From: an uncultured Ilumatobacter sp. | Lineage (GTDB): Bacteria > Actinomycetota > Acidimicrobiia > Acidimicrobiales > Ilumatobacteraceae | Direction: 5' to 3' | Length of the DNA: 64,000 nucleotides | Assembly: GCA_937905835.1 (NCBI GenBank) | Contig: CALCXK010000056.1 | Location: forward strand, 226,510-290,509 | Part shown: positions 1 to 8,736 of the stretch, in pieces | How the letters are laid out: every line of letters begins with the position of its first letter | How positions within the stretch are numbered: position 1 is the stretch's first letter | Made by a program: the position numbers and the translations under genes | Notes under the pieces: generated by a model | Database searches by the model: none | What the model saw: only the letters and a program-made list of their open reading frames with translations | What the model was told of the DNA's origin: nothing

Positions 1-138
1 GCCGCCAGGGCAGGATGGGTCGTCGATCGTGCGAAGGTCAAGCGGGCCCATTTTGGCCGCCATCGTGGGTGACACAGCCGACGCAATCCGGGCGATGCCG
101 AGCTTGGCGACGTTGCGGCGGACCTGCAGTGCCCTCAT
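1..138 (-). CDS. Zinc-type alcohol dehydrogenase, N-terminal fragment (cut by window edge)
   Basis: This is a partial gene; only its first 46 codons lie in the window. The ATG at 138-136 overlaps the TGA of the upstream SDR-HAD gene (ATGA), so the two are translationally coupled. The visible protein starts MRALQVRRNVAKLG and continues with KMGPLDLRTIDDPSCPGG. That pattern resembles the start of actinobacterial zinc-dependent medium-chain dehydrogenases, where a basic N-terminal stretch and PGP-type turn precede the GICGSD zinc motif. The zinc motifs and NAD site would lie outside the window, so the family call is inferred from the N-terminus and the oxidoreductase neighbour. Confidence 0.55.
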   Translation of the reverse strand, partial: MRALQVRRNVAKLGIARIASAVSPTMAAKMGPLDLRTIDDPSCPGG

Positions 139-2489
139 GAAACGAATGCCTTTCGTTCACGCTCGCTCATCAACTTGCCAATTGGCAGAATTGGCTGTGA
201 AGAGCCAGATGCCTTACTCCAGTTCTCAACGAGCCAGCCGCGCTTGCGAGCAATCGTGGCAAGCCGAGTTTCCGGGTTGACCGCAACGGGGAAACCAACG
301 GCTTCAAACAGCGGAAGGTCGGACGACGAGTCGGCGTAGGCCACGCACTCGCTGATGTCGAGGCCTTCGCGAACACAGTAGTCGGTGAGCAACTGTGCTC
401 GGGCCTCGCCGGTTGGCGGCACGAGCGGCATTTCGCCGGTGTAGGTGCCGTTGGGCTTGACGGTCATCTCGGCAGCAAAGATCTCGTCGAACAGTGGCCG
501 CAGACCCTCGACGTTGAAGCTCAGTGCACCGGTGATCAAGATCGTCCGGTGGCCCGCAGCGCGATGCTCGCGTACACGGCGGAGGCCTTCGGGGAAGCTC
601 TTGGCCATGATGAGCTGCGTCATCATTTCTCGGGCGTCGGCTTCGACCTGAGCGACCGGCGCGTTCTCGTAGCGACGGTAGAAATGGCGCAGGAAGTCGG
701 TGCGGTCTTGACGATCGATTTTGAGGAGGCCGGGGGCTTGGAGCAACGTGCGGAACACGTAGCGGAGGCGCTCGGGCGTATCGAGGCGGCGGGTGGCCAG
801 CCACGAGTAGCTCTCGACGACGTTTGATGCAATCAGTGTGTTCTCAAGGTCGAAGGCAGCGACATGGCGCTTCGGGTCGAGGACCTGCTCGCGCATCCGG
901 CCCATGCGGTCGGTCGTCTTTGACTTGCCCGGCGTGGACTTGACGCGGGCGTGCTGGACAATCGACGGCAAATGGATGTTGTTGACGTAGTGATCCCAAT
1001 CGATGACTCGCGGATCGAAGTTGAAGTCGCGCTGGTCGTCAGCATCAAGTGTGTCCCACAGGCCGAGCAGGTTGTCGATCTGATAGATCGCCTCGCACTC
1101 GGTGTAGAGGCCGTACAGCTCGACGTATTCGAGCGCCCGCTCGATGTCTTGCCGCTTTGATTCGAGTTCGGCGGCGAAGTCGGCTTGCTTGCCACGGAGG
1201 GGGAGTGTCTGAAGTGCCTTCTCGGCGGTGGTCAGCACCTTCTGGGCTCGGGTGAGCTGCTTCTGCACTCGGCCGCGGCCAGGGAACTTCCACTCCGGCA
1301 CAATGATCGGCTGGCCGTCTTTGTCATACAGCGGATTGTCGGTGAAGAACTTGGTGGTCCAGTCGACCATGGCGCGGTAGCGCAGCGGGTTGACCCCACC
1401 TGATGCGACCTGGCTGATTCTGGGGGCCTTGTCGGGCCCTGCGCCAGCGACGCCGATGATCGCGGCAACGACGATGTCGACGGGGATGACATCGACCGTG
1501 CCCTCGGGGACGCCGGGGAACTCCTTGAGCAGGCCGCCAGCGAAGGAGATGATGACCGGTTCGGCCATGCGGAAGCCGCGGATCCAGCCGGGATTGGGTT
1601 CTGCCCATGCCGACTCGATGATCGACGGTCGGACGATCGAGACGGGCACATTGCCCTTCACTTCGGTGAGCGCCTGCTCGCCGAGTGCTTTCGTGTAGGC
1701 GTACGCATCGGGCCAGCCGAGGCTTGCGGCCCGCGACCGGCCGGCGTCGACCAGTTCGGCACGGACCCAGCGCTCTCGGAGCTGCTCGGTTTTTGCAGCG
1801 AGTGCGGGTGCGCCGGCGGCACCGAGTTCGGTGCGGGCATCCTTGCGGAATCGTTCGAGGTTCTCACGTGTCCGGCTGATTGCTTCGGTGTCGCCCTTGA
1901 GGCGGCGGGCCGATGCGACTTCGCTGCGCCAGTCGAGGCCGATGTCCCATGGGCCTTCACTGACGAGTTCTTCTGGCGCTCGGCCACGGCGGTTGCCGGC
2001 GACGTAGCAGGTGGAGACCGCGACGATGTGGGGGGTGATGCCGATCTCGTTGCAGAGCTCGGCGATGCGTACAGGGCCGAGCAGGTTGATTTCGACGGCC
2101 GAGTTGAGTGGCGAGTCGAACGAGACGGCGGCGGCCGAGTGGATGATGGTGTTGCAGCTGGCGAACGTCGCCCGATCGGTGTCGTTGAGGTCGAGGCCGT
2201 CACGGCTGACGTCACCGGCGATCGTGGTGATTCGACGATCGGTCATCTCGGCGAAGGTTTCGCTCGAATCAGGGGCACCGAATTTCTCGCGGAGCCGGTC
2301 AAATGCGTTGTTCTTGAGGATCTCCTTCTGCGTCCGCTTGGCCGCAGGAGTCCGTTTGCCATCGCGGACGAGGAGGACGAGTTCGCAGTCAGGGACCGAG
2401 CGCAGCATGCGCTCAACGAGTGCCGTGCCAACAAAACCAGTCGAGCCGGTGATGGCAATACGTTTGCCCGCAAGGGATTCGGCGATCAC
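135..2489 (-). CDS. SDR/fatty-acyl reductase-like domain fused to HAD-IB phosphatase-like domain
   Basis: This 784-residue protein joins two enzymes. The N-terminal half is an extended short-chain dehydrogenase with a Rossmann motif (TGSTGFVGTALVERM, about residues 14-28) and an active-site YAYTK near residue 265, similar to NAD-binding_4 (acyl-CoA reductase) proteins. From about residue 542 the C-terminal part is a HAD subfamily-IB fold. Its motif I reads DLENT where DxDxT is usual, motif II is in ILITGAL, and the acidic motif is DSSSDLP. SDR-HAD fusions occur in actinobacteria, but their substrates are mostly unknown. The start is a GTG at 2489; a TAGAAC hexamer at 2497-2502 (minus strand) lies 7 bases upstream, suggesting a leaderless message. 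The gene is coupled to a downstream alcohol dehydrogenase, so aldehyde/alcohol or lipid reduction is plausible. Confidence 0.8.
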   Translation of the reverse strand: MIAESLAGKRIAITGSTGFVGTALVERMLRSVPDCELVLLVRDGKRTPAAKRTQKEILKNNAFDRLREKFGAPDSSETFAEMTDRRITTIAGDVSRDGLDLNDTDRATFASCNTIIHSAAAVSFDSPLNSAVEINLLGPVRIAELCNEIGITPHIVAVSTCYVAGNRRGRAPEELVSEGPWDIGLDWRSEVASARRLKGDTEAISRTRENLERFRKDARTELGAAGAPALAAKTEQLRERWVRAELVDAGRSRAASLGWPDAYAYTKALGEQALTEVKGNVPVSIVRPSIIESAWAEPNPGWIRGFRMAEPVIISFAGGLLKEFPGVPEGTVDVIPVDIVVAAIIGVAGAGPDKAPRISQVASGGVNPLRYRAMVDWTTKFFTDNPLYDKDGQPIIVPEWKFPGRGRVQKQLTRAQKVLTTAEKALQTLPLRGKQADFAAELESKRQDIERALEYVELYGLYTECEAIYQIDNLLGLWDTLDADDQRDFNFDPRVIDWDHYVNNIHLPSIVQHARVKSTPGKSKTTDRMGRMREQVLDPKRHVAAFDLENTLIASNVVESYSWLATRRLDTPERLRYVFRTLLQAPGLLKIDRQDRTDFLRHFYRRYENAPVAQVEADAREMMTQLIMAKSFPEGLRRVREHRAAGHRTILITGALSFNVEGLRPLFDEIFAAEMTVKPNGTYTGEMPLVPPTGEARAQLLTDYCVREGLDISECVAYADSSSDLPLFEAVGFPVAVNPETRLATIARKRGWLVENWSKASGSSQPILPIGKLMSERERKAFVS

Positions 2490-2511
2490 GTCTCACGTTC
2501 TATCACGATTG

Positions 2512-2527
2512 TCTACCAATTGGTAGA
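2512..2527. promoter_or_regulatory. Perfect 16-bp palindrome, probable TetR operator
   Basis: The sequence TCTACCAATTGGTAGA is a perfect palindrome centred between two divergent genes, a TetR regulator and the SDR-HAD reductase. It lies 9 bases upstream of the putative -10 hexamer of the reductase gene, so a bound repressor would cover its -35 region, and it is 34 bases before the tetR start. Position and symmetry fit autoregulation plus control of the reductase operon. This is inferred, not shown. Confidence 0.65.
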
Positions 2528-2561
2528 GAGAGATGTCATGATGTTGCGATGGAGGTAGGTA

Positions 2562-3155
2562 GTGACCGATCGAACGACCCGTGAGCGGATCCTCGATGCG
2601 GCACTCGACTTGTTCGGCGTACGGGGCGTTGTCGCCGTGTCGCTCGACGAGATAGCGCGCGACGTCGGGGTGCGCAAGCAGACGGTGCTGTACTGGTTCG
2701 ACTCGAAGGAAGCCCTGGTCGACGGGGTCCTCGACAAGGTTGCTGCCGAGTTGGTCATTGTGATCGACGCCGCAGTCAGATCGGCGCCCGACGATCCACT
2801 TGATCGGATCGACGCGGTTGTTCGAGCCGTGTTCCGCCCCGCCGTTCGCCGACCTGGGCTTCTCGGACTGGTACGGGAGGTCAGCAGATTGAGTCAGGGG
2901 CAGGCTGATCGGCTTGCCGAACGCATCGCTCCGCTCATCGACCGGGCTGTTGCCTACCTCGGCGACGAGATGGCAGCAGGGCGACTCAGGTCGGGTGACC
3001 CGCGGCTGATTGCGGCGCTCGGGTACGCAACGATTACGGGTATCGCCACCGAGCCCGAGGTGCTACGCGCTGTCGGCTGGACCGCTGATGCAGCCGGGTT
3101 GCGATCGCTGCGTGATGAGCTACGAGCGTTTCTGCGCGCCGCACTGCAAGCCTGA
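2562..3155 (+). CDS. TetR/AcrR family transcriptional regulator
   Basis: This 197-residue repressor begins with a typical TetR helix-turn-helix: ILDAALDLFGVRGVVAVSLD, then a recognition segment ending KQTVLYWFDSKEAL (about residues 10-50). A variable alpha-helical ligand-binding domain follows. The GTG start at 2562 is supported by a strong ribosome-binding sequence GGAGGT at 2551-2556. It is divergent from the SDR-HAD gene, with a perfect palindrome between them, so the likely target is that reductase operon and itself. The ligand is unknown. Confidence 0.9.
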   Translation: MTDRTTRERILDAALDLFGVRGVVAVSLDEIARDVGVRKQTVLYWFDSKEALVDGVLDKVAAELVIVIDAAVRSAPDDPLDRIDAVVRAVFRPAVRRPGLLGLVREVSRLSQGQADRLAERIAPLIDRAVAYLGDEMAAGRLRSGDPRLIAALGYATITGIATEPEVLRAVGWTADAAGLRSLRDELRAFLRAALQA

Positions 3156-3194
3156 CCGGCGCGTTGCTGGCCGGCTGCGTTATCGACCGGCGAG

Positions 3195-4304
3195 TCAGTG
3201 AGCAGTGTTGCGCCGGCGGCGACCGTGTCGCTCGATGGCGAGGTCGACGAGCCGATCGATGATCTCTGGGTAGCTGACACCATCGGCGATCCACATCTTC
3301 GGGAACATCGAGATGGGCGTGAAGCCGGGCATCGTGTTCACCTCGTTCAGTAAAAATCCGCGACCTGGCCTGCCGTTGATTTCGGTACTCGGGTCTTCCC
3401 AGAAGAAGTCGACGCGTGCCAGCCCGTCGCACCGCAGTGTGCGGAACGTCGCAAGCGCCAGTTCTTTTGCTTCGGCGCGTGCGGCCTCGGGGATGGGTGC
3501 AGGGATCACCGCGTACGAGCGGTCGCTGACGTACTTATCTTCGTAGCTGTAGAAGTCGTCGCCTGGCACGATTTCACCGGGCGTCGCGGCCTGCGGATCG
3601 GTGTTGCCGAGAACGGCGACCTCGATCTCCTTGCCGACCACAGCCTCTTCGACCACGATCGTCTCGTCGTAGCTGAGCGCCAGGTCGATGGCGTCGCGAA
3701 GTTCTTCGATGGTGCTCACTTTGGACACACCAATTGACGAACCCATGTTCGCGGGCTTCACGAATGCGGGCAAGCCGAGGTCATCAGCAATATCTTGGGC
3801 GAGGCCTGGCGTCAACTCGTGTTCAGCGAAGGCCCGATAGCGGGCCTGCGGAATGCCGGCAGCGGCGCAGACCTGCTTAGCCATCGCCTTGTCCATTGCA
3901 ACTGCCGAGCCGAGTACACCAGCCCCGACGTACGCGAGGCCAGCGAGTTCGAGTAGGCCCTGCACCGTGCCGTCTTCGCCCATCGGGCCGTGCAGAAGCG
4001 GCATGACAACCGTCTGTCCCTGAGCAGCGGAGGCGCTCGCCAGCATCGGTGTCGGCGAAACATCTGAACCTGACGGGTCGAGCTGAGACGGGAGCGCGTC
4101 GGGGCCCTCGCGAAGTGCAGCAAGTGCACCGTCAGCAAGTGCCCACTGGCCGTCTGTCGAGATGCCGATCGGCGTAATGTCGTACTTTTCTGGGTCCGCA
4201 GCGGCCAAGACATGCGCAGCCGTCGTGCACGACACGTCGTGTTCAGCGCTTTGGCCGCCAAACAACACGATCAGATTGATGCGTTCTGTTCCATCACCGA
4301 GCAT
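3195..4304 (-). CDS. ddl: D-alanine--D-alanine ligase
   Basis: This ATP-grasp ligase joins two D-alanines for the peptidoglycan stem peptide in the cytoplasm. It is 369 residues, normal for the family. Visible signatures are LFGGQSAEHDVSC at the N-terminus, HGPMGEDGTVQGLLEL, the ATP-grasp segment VKPANMGSSIGVSKV, and FLLNEVNTMPGFTPISMFP near the C-terminus, which carries the metal-binding Glu/Asn pair. The ATG at 4304 is preceded on its strand by TACCGT, 7 bases away, consistent with a leaderless transcript. It diverges from murF, whose product uses D-Ala-D-Ala as substrate. Its 3' end is 39 bases from the convergent tetR stop. Confidence 0.96.
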   Translation of the reverse strand: MLGDGTERINLIVLFGGQSAEHDVSCTTAAHVLAAADPEKYDITPIGISTDGQWALADGALAALREGPDALPSQLDPSGSDVSPTPMLASASAAQGQTVVMPLLHGPMGEDGTVQGLLELAGLAYVGAGVLGSAVAMDKAMAKQVCAAAGIPQARYRAFAEHELTPGLAQDIADDLGLPAFVKPANMGSSIGVSKVSTIEELRDAIDLALSYDETIVVEEAVVGKEIEVAVLGNTDPQAATPGEIVPGDDFYSYEDKYVSDRSYAVIPAPIPEAARAEAKELALATFRTLRCDGLARVDFFWEDPSTEINGRPGRGFLLNEVNTMPGFTPISMFPKMWIADGVSYPEIIDRLVDLAIERHGRRRRNTAH

Positions 4305-4311
4305 GGTCGTG

Positions 4312-4321
4312 ACGGTACCGT
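4312..4321. promoter_or_regulatory. Shared bidirectional -10 element between ddl and murF
   Basis: ACGGTACCGT is a perfect 10-bp palindrome in the 25-bp gap between the two divergent starts. It reads TACCGT, a TANNNT -10 hexamer, on both strands. The ddl ATG follows 7 bases after it on the minus strand and the murF GTG follows 8 bases after it on the plus strand. One symmetric element therefore appears to serve two leaderless promoters. Palindromic bidirectional bacterial promoters are known; the assignment here is from sequence only. Confidence 0.6.
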
Positions 4322-4329
4322 TCCGAACC

Positions 4330-5628
4330 GTGAGGATTCAGGCATCATCAGCAGCAGCGGGTATCTCTGGACGTCTACTGGGGCCCGATGTCGCATTCGA
4401 TGGGGCATCGTTCGACACCCGGTCGTTGATTCCAGGGCAGTTGTTCGTGCCGATCGTGGCCGAACGCAACGGCCACGAGTTCATCGGCGTCGCCCGTGAG
4501 GCGGGTGCTGTTGCGTACCTGACGTCAGAAGCCGACCCGTGGCGCAGAACCGGCACGTCAATCGAAGTGGCCGATACAGCGGACGCTTTGATGCGCCTCG
4601 GAGGCTGGGCTCGACAGCAACTCGACACGACGGTGGTCGGCGTCACCGGCAGCGTCGGCAAGACGTCAACGAAGGACCTGATCTCGGCGGCGTGCTCGGC
4701 TGAGCGGAAGACCACAGCGAACGAGCGCAGCTTCAACAACGAGCAGGGCTTGCCGATCACGATCCTCAATGCACCTGATGACACCGAGGTGCTCATTCTC
4801 GAGATGGGGATGCGCGGGTTCGGTGAGATCACCTCCCTGTGTGAAGTGGCCCGACCCAACATCGGCGTGGTGACGGCCGTTGGCTACTCGCATACCGAAC
4901 GCGTCGGCGGGATCGACGGCGTGGCGAAGGCGAAGCAGGAACTGGTCGCCGCACTCCCGAAGTCGGGCACAGCAATCCTCAACGCCGACGACGAGCGTGT
5001 CGCTGCAATGGCGAAGCACACGGGTGCATCGGTGCTCACCTACGGCACAGCGGGGGGCGACATCTGCATCAGCAACCTTGTGCTGGACGAACTGGCTCGA
5101 CCTAGCTTCCGAGTCGACACACCGTGGGGGAGTGGCGATGTGCAGTTGGCGATCAGCGGCGTGCACATGGCGATGAACGCGGCTGCTGCGATTGCTGTAG
5201 CTGGTTCGGTTGGCGTGTCACTCGACGCCGCGATCGCAGCGTTGGCGAACGCTCACATGTCTGCGATGAGGATGGAAGTGTTGTCTGCCCCGAGCGGTGC
5301 AACGGTGATCAACGATGCATACAACGCGAACCCGACGTCGATGACTGCGGCGCTCGAAGCAGTGGCCGCGATGCGTGCTGATCGACGGATTGCGATCCTC
5401 GGTCCGATGGGTGAACTTGAGGACGAAGTCGAAGGACACCGTGAGGTCTCACGGATCGCAGAAACGCTCGGCATCCAGTTGGTCGCCACCGGCACCGACC
5501 TGTATGGCGTACGTTCAACCGACGATCCGGTCGGCCTCATCGGAGCGCTGGGCGCTGGCGATGTTGTGCTGGTCAAGGCGAGCCGATCAGCGGGCCTCGA
5601 AAGGTTTGTTGCCCAACTTCTCGGGTAG
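4330..5628 (+). CDS. murF: UDP-MurNAc-tripeptide--D-Ala-D-Ala ligase
   Basis: MurF adds D-Ala-D-Ala to UDP-MurNAc-tripeptide, the last cytoplasmic step of precursor synthesis. From the GTG at 4330 it has 432 residues. GRLLG and SFDTRSLIPGQLFV form the N-terminal uridine-binding domain, GVTGSVGKTS (about residues 104-113) is the ATP loop, and NNEQGLP, EMGMRGFGEI and NDAYNANPTSM are typical MurF segments. An open frame extends upstream to 4162 but would overlap ddl in antisense. The GTG places GRLLG at the normal distance from the start and sits 8 bases after a -10-like TACCGT. The gene is isolated from a dcw cluster and instead pairs with ddl. Confidence 0.94.
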   Translation: MRIQASSAAAGISGRLLGPDVAFDGASFDTRSLIPGQLFVPIVAERNGHEFIGVAREAGAVAYLTSEADPWRRTGTSIEVADTADALMRLGGWARQQLDTTVVGVTGSVGKTSTKDLISAACSAERKTTANERSFNNEQGLPITILNAPDDTEVLILEMGMRGFGEITSLCEVARPNIGVVTAVGYSHTERVGGIDGVAKAKQELVAALPKSGTAILNADDERVAAMAKHTGASVLTYGTAGGDICISNLVLDELARPSFRVDTPWGSGDVQLAISGVHMAMNAAAAIAVAGSVGVSLDAAIAALANAHMSAMRMEVLSAPSGATVINDAYNANPTSMTAALEAVAAMRADRRIAILGPMGELEDEVEGHREVSRIAETLGIQLVATGTDLYGVRSTDDPVGLIGALGAGDVVLVKASRSAGLERFVAQLLG

Positions 5629-5648
5629 TCCTCTGCTGGAACTGCTCG

Positions 5649-5685
5649 CAGAGTTGCGAAAGGGGCCTGACCCCATACGCAATTG
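5649..5685. repeat. Palindromic repeat family A, copy 1 (GGGGCCTGACCCC core)
   Basis: A hairpin with the core GGGGCCTGACCCC is flanked by the outer arms GTTGCG and CGCAAT. It lies in the 58-bp gap between the convergent murF and MFS genes. A 28-bp stretch (5649-5676) is identical to the inverted copy at 25348-25375, and most of it recurs at 29903-29926. All three copies lie at gene 3' ends, so a terminator or REP-like role is plausible; there is no clear U-tract. Confidence 0.75.
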
Positions 5686-5686
5686 T

Positions 5687-6976
5687 TTAGATGAAGCGGC
5701 TGGCGTTCACCGGGGTGTACTTCTCGCCGCCGTCATGTTCGGCAAGGAAGGCGCCGCGGGTGAACTGGCGGAGGTCGACCCAATAGGCGAGGAAGAGCGC
5801 GAACGCCGCGCCGAAAATGAGCACGGTGCGTGCACCGACCCATTCGATTACGACGCCGAACACGAGGTTGCCGATGGGCACGGTGCCGCCGAACGCCATA
5901 AACCACAGCGGCATCACCGATGCACGTTCGGTGTCTTTGAGGTTCAGCTGGAGTTCGGTGGTGATCGCCGTGGCAGTCATGAAGTAGGCAAAGCCAAGGA
6001 CGAACCCGACTGGATACGGCGAAAAGCCGTCACGAAGCTGACTGAAGACGCCAAGGGCGATCGCGAACGCAGTAAAGCCACGGACGATCAACGTGTGTCG
6101 ACGGATATCAGACAGCCAGGTGCCCACCGAGATAGCACCGAAGAACGCACCGAAGCCCCACGTGGCATAGAGCGCTCGATAGGCGTTGCCGAGCGGGTTG
6201 AAACCGAAGTTGAGTTGGGCAATCGACGGGAACAAGCCGACAAACGGGAGGCTGAACAGCGAGAACAAGAACATGCCGACGAGAAGCCGCGAGAGCGCGG
6301 CACGGTTGCGGACGATGTTCGTACCGGTCAGCAAGCGGCGCCAACCGACTTCTGGGAACGTGCCACGGACGTCGGGCATGCGGACGACCAGCAGTGCCAC
6401 GATGAAGAAGACATAGGTCCCGGCGTTGACGACGAAAATCTGTGCGGTACTCATCCCAGCTGATGCGAGCACTGCAGCAAGGACGGGCCCCATCACGCGG
6501 CTGCCGTTGATCATTGCCGAGTTCAAGCTGATTGCACCCGGCAGGTCCTGGCGATGCACGAGCAACGGCATGCTCGCCTGGAACGCCGGAGCGTTGAGTG
6601 CGTTGGCGACACCGATCATGAACTGCGTTCCGAAGATCGCGACCAGTGCGGCGTCGCGAGCCACGAAGAAGGCAAGAAACAGCGTGAGGATTGCCGAAGC
6701 GGTCTGCATTGTGAGCTGCAGTTTCTGCTTCGAGATCTTGTCGGCGAGCACGCCAGCGGGAATCGACAGCAACAGGAGTGGCCCGAGTTGCATGAAGATC
6801 GTGACGCCCACCAGCGCAGGGCGATCGGTCCGGTCCTGGATGTAGGCGGGCAGTGTGAAGTTTTGCATCCAGGTGCCGACTTGGGACAGCGCCAGCCCGA
6901 TGAAGATGATGCGGAACGATCGGTACGACATCGCCGCCTTGGCGCTGCCGGGATCTTGCCCGTGCGTCGGGGGCAC
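5687..6976 (-). CDS. MFS transporter (MFS_3 / EntS-like exporter family)
   Basis: This is a polytopic membrane transporter with about 11-12 hydrophobic segments. It resembles the MFS_3 group (enterobactin-exporter-like) through VGTWMQNFTLPAYIQDRT near the N-terminus and GVLADKISKQKLQ, a cytoplasmic loop motif after TM2. The open frame extends to 7105, but that part overlaps the epoxide hydrolase coding end and lacks transporter character. The GTG at 6976 (429 residues) or the ATG at 6931 is more likely the start. It follows the epoxide hydrolase by about 24 bases on the same strand. The substrate is unknown; export is inferred from the subfamily. Confidence 0.82.
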   Translation of the reverse strand: MPPTHGQDPGSAKAAMSYRSFRIIFIGLALSQVGTWMQNFTLPAYIQDRTDRPALVGVTIFMQLGPLLLLSIPAGVLADKISKQKLQLTMQTASAILTLFLAFFVARDAALVAIFGTQFMIGVANALNAPAFQASMPLLVHRQDLPGAISLNSAMINGSRVMGPVLAAVLASAGMSTAQIFVVNAGTYVFFIVALLVVRMPDVRGTFPEVGWRRLLTGTNIVRNRAALSRLLVGMFLFSLFSLPFVGLFPSIAQLNFGFNPLGNAYRALYATWGFGAFFGAISVGTWLSDIRRHTLIVRGFTAFAIALGVFSQLRDGFSPYPVGFVLGFAYFMTATAITTELQLNLKDTERASVMPLWFMAFGGTVPIGNLVFGVVIEWVGARTVLIFGAAFALFLAYWVDLRQFTRGAFLAEHDGGEKYTPVNASRFI

Positions 6977-6999
6977 AGGCGATGTGTGGTCGAAGGAAC

Positions 7000-8145
7000 T
7001 CAGAATCCCGGACGATATCGGCGGAACATTGACCTGATCTCGGCAACGAAGACGTCGGGAACCTCGAACGCTGCGAAGTGTCCGCCCTTGTCGTAGCGCT
7101 CCCAATGGACGATGTCGGTGTAGCTGTCTTCAACCCATTCTCTGATGGGTAGCGAGACCTCCTTCGGGAACACGGCGAAGCCCGAGGGAATCGTGACGAC
7201 GTGTCGTGTGCCCTTTCCGAAGCTCTCCCAGTACAGCCGTGCTGACGACGCACCGTTGCCGTTGATCCAGTAGAGCATGATGTTGTCGAGCATTTCGTCG
7301 CGGTCGAGCACGTCTTCGGGATGGCCGTCATTGTCGGTCCAGGCCCAGAACTTCTCGATGATCCAGGCGGCTTGTGCCGAGGGTGAGTCGACGAGGCCGT
7401 ACCCCACCGTTTGCGGACGGGTTGCCTGCTGCTTCGAATAGCCCGAATCCCAGTCGCGGTAGAACTGCAACCGCTCGAGCGCGCGGTGCATTTCGGGGGT
7501 CAGTTCGCCGTCGAGTTTGGGCCGAGCGCCCATGGCGAGCGTCACGTGGATCGCTTGGCAGTGCGTTGGGTCGAGCGCCCCGATCGCAGTGGTGATGCCG
7601 GCTCCCCAGTCGCCACCCTGCGCGACGTACTTGTCGTACCCGAGCCGACCCATCAACGCCACGAAGGCGCCAGCGATACGGTCGATGCCCCACCCAGTCT
7701 CGGTCGGCTTGGCCGAAAACCCATAGCCGGGCAGCGACGGCGCGACGACATGGAACGCATCGGCCGCGTCGCCGCCGAACCGGGTCGGGTCGGTGAGCGG
7801 CTCGATCACCTTGTGGAACTCGACGATGGAACCGGGCCATCCGTGAGTCAGAAGTAAGGGAGTGGCGTTGGCATGCGGCGATCGTTGGTGGATGAAGTGC
7901 AGATCGAGGCCGTCGATCTCGGTGGTGAACTGATCGAACCGGTTTAACGCTGCTTCTCGCGTGCGCCAGTCGTACCCGTTGGCCCAGTACTCGCAAACTT
8001 CTTGGACGTACGCCAGTGGCGTGCCCTGGCTCCAGTCATCAACCAACTCGGCTTCGGGCCACCGAGTGTTGCCGAGCCGGGTGTGCAGGTCGTTGATGAT
8101 GGCGTCAGGAACAGCGATGGTGAACGGGCGGATCTCCGGAGTCAT
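7000..8145 (-). CDS. Epoxide hydrolase, alpha/beta-hydrolase with EHN domain
   Basis: This 381-residue enzyme opens epoxides to diols. The N-terminal about 100 residues (RPFTIAVPDAIINDLHTRLG, then WPEAELVDDWSQG) match the epoxide-hydrolase N-terminal (EHN) domain. HGWPG at 101-105 is the oxyanion motif and GGDWG at 177-181 carries the nucleophilic Asp179. The C-terminal HFAAFEVPD supplies the catalytic His. The ATG at 8145 lies 6 bases after TACCGT on the minus strand, suggesting a leaderless transcript. It may share a transcript with the MFS gene. The physiological substrate cannot be read from the sequence. Confidence 0.92.
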   Translation of the reverse strand: MTPEIRPFTIAVPDAIINDLHTRLGNTRWPEAELVDDWSQGTPLAYVQEVCEYWANGYDWRTREAALNRFDQFTTEIDGLDLHFIHQRSPHANATPLLLTHGWPGSIVEFHKVIEPLTDPTRFGGDAADAFHVVAPSLPGYGFSAKPTETGWGIDRIAGAFVALMGRLGYDKYVAQGGDWGAGITTAIGALDPTHCQAIHVTLAMGARPKLDGELTPEMHRALERLQFYRDWDSGYSKQQATRPQTVGYGLVDSPSAQAAWIIEKFWAWTDNDGHPEDVLDRDEMLDNIMLYWINGNGASSARLYWESFGKGTRHVVTIPSGFAVFPKEVSLPIREWVEDSYTDIVHWERYDKGGHFAAFEVPDVFVAEIRSMFRRYRPGF

Positions 8146-8298
8146 CTCATGACGGTAGGAGCCGACGTTTCACTGTGACGCATCGGAGAGTTCACAGCGG
8201 AGGGGAATCGCAGCCGGGTGACGATGAGCAGCAAACCCATGGGCTCAGTCGCACACGGTCTCACCTCGGCGCTGGCAAGAGAAACTATGGTGCGCAAG

Positions 8299-8736
8299 AT
8301 GAGTGAGGTGACTGTCGCGTCAGCCGCAATGCACGAGCGAGACGATGTGGCGCAGGGGCTCGGCATCGTCATCGATGGTGCCGAACTCGGTGCTGCGAGC
8401 GCGTCGATGACAGTGACCGACGCGATGACGAACGGGTTGGGCACGTGCCATGGCGGCATCATCTTCTCGCTCGCGGACACAGTGATGGGTCACGCTTCGA
8501 ACGCTGGTGACGAGAAGTCACTCGCCACGACGGCGTCGATCGAATGGGTCAAGGCGGCATACGCAGGCGACCGGCTTATTGCGACCAGTCGGACTGTTGC
8601 GACTCGTGGGCGCAACACTGTGCACGACGTCGATGTGTTCAACGAGGCGGGGGAGACCATTGCGATCTTCCGGGGTCAGACGTTGACGCTCGGCGGCTCG
8701 GTCGTCGAAGCACTCGGAACGAAGCCCAATGACTGA
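8299..8736 (+). CDS. paaI: PaaI-type hotdog acyl-CoA thioesterase
   Basis: This hotdog-fold protein of about 145 residues carries the PaaI signature TCHGGIIFSLADTVMGHASNA, whose helix holds the catalytic acid, and a later IEWVKAAYAGDRLIATS strand region. PaaI hydrolyses phenylacetyl- and hydroxyphenylacetyl-CoA esters, relieving dead-end intermediates. It opens a co-directional phenylacetate cluster and overlaps the following marR start by 8 bases. The open frame extends to 8218. I prefer the ATG at 8299, which lies 7 bases after TATGGT (leaderless); an ATG at 8287 is the alternative. Confidence 0.85.
   Translation: MSEVTVASAAMHERDDVAQGLGIVIDGAELGAASASMTVTDAMTNGLGTCHGGIIFSLADTVMGHASNAGDEKSLATTASIEWVKAAYAGDRLIATSRTVATRGRNTVHDVDVFNEAGETIAIFRGQTLTLGGSVVEALGTKPND

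Noticed and set aside
4162..4329. An upstream extension of murF
   Set aside because: It runs antisense through the ddl start and adds residues unlike MurF; the GTG at 4330 fits the family length and the promoter.
6108..7331. A 407-codon minus-strand frame overlapping the MFS and epoxide hydrolase genes
   Set aside because: Its translation is arginine-rich and lacks membrane or enzyme motifs; the two recognised genes explain the region.
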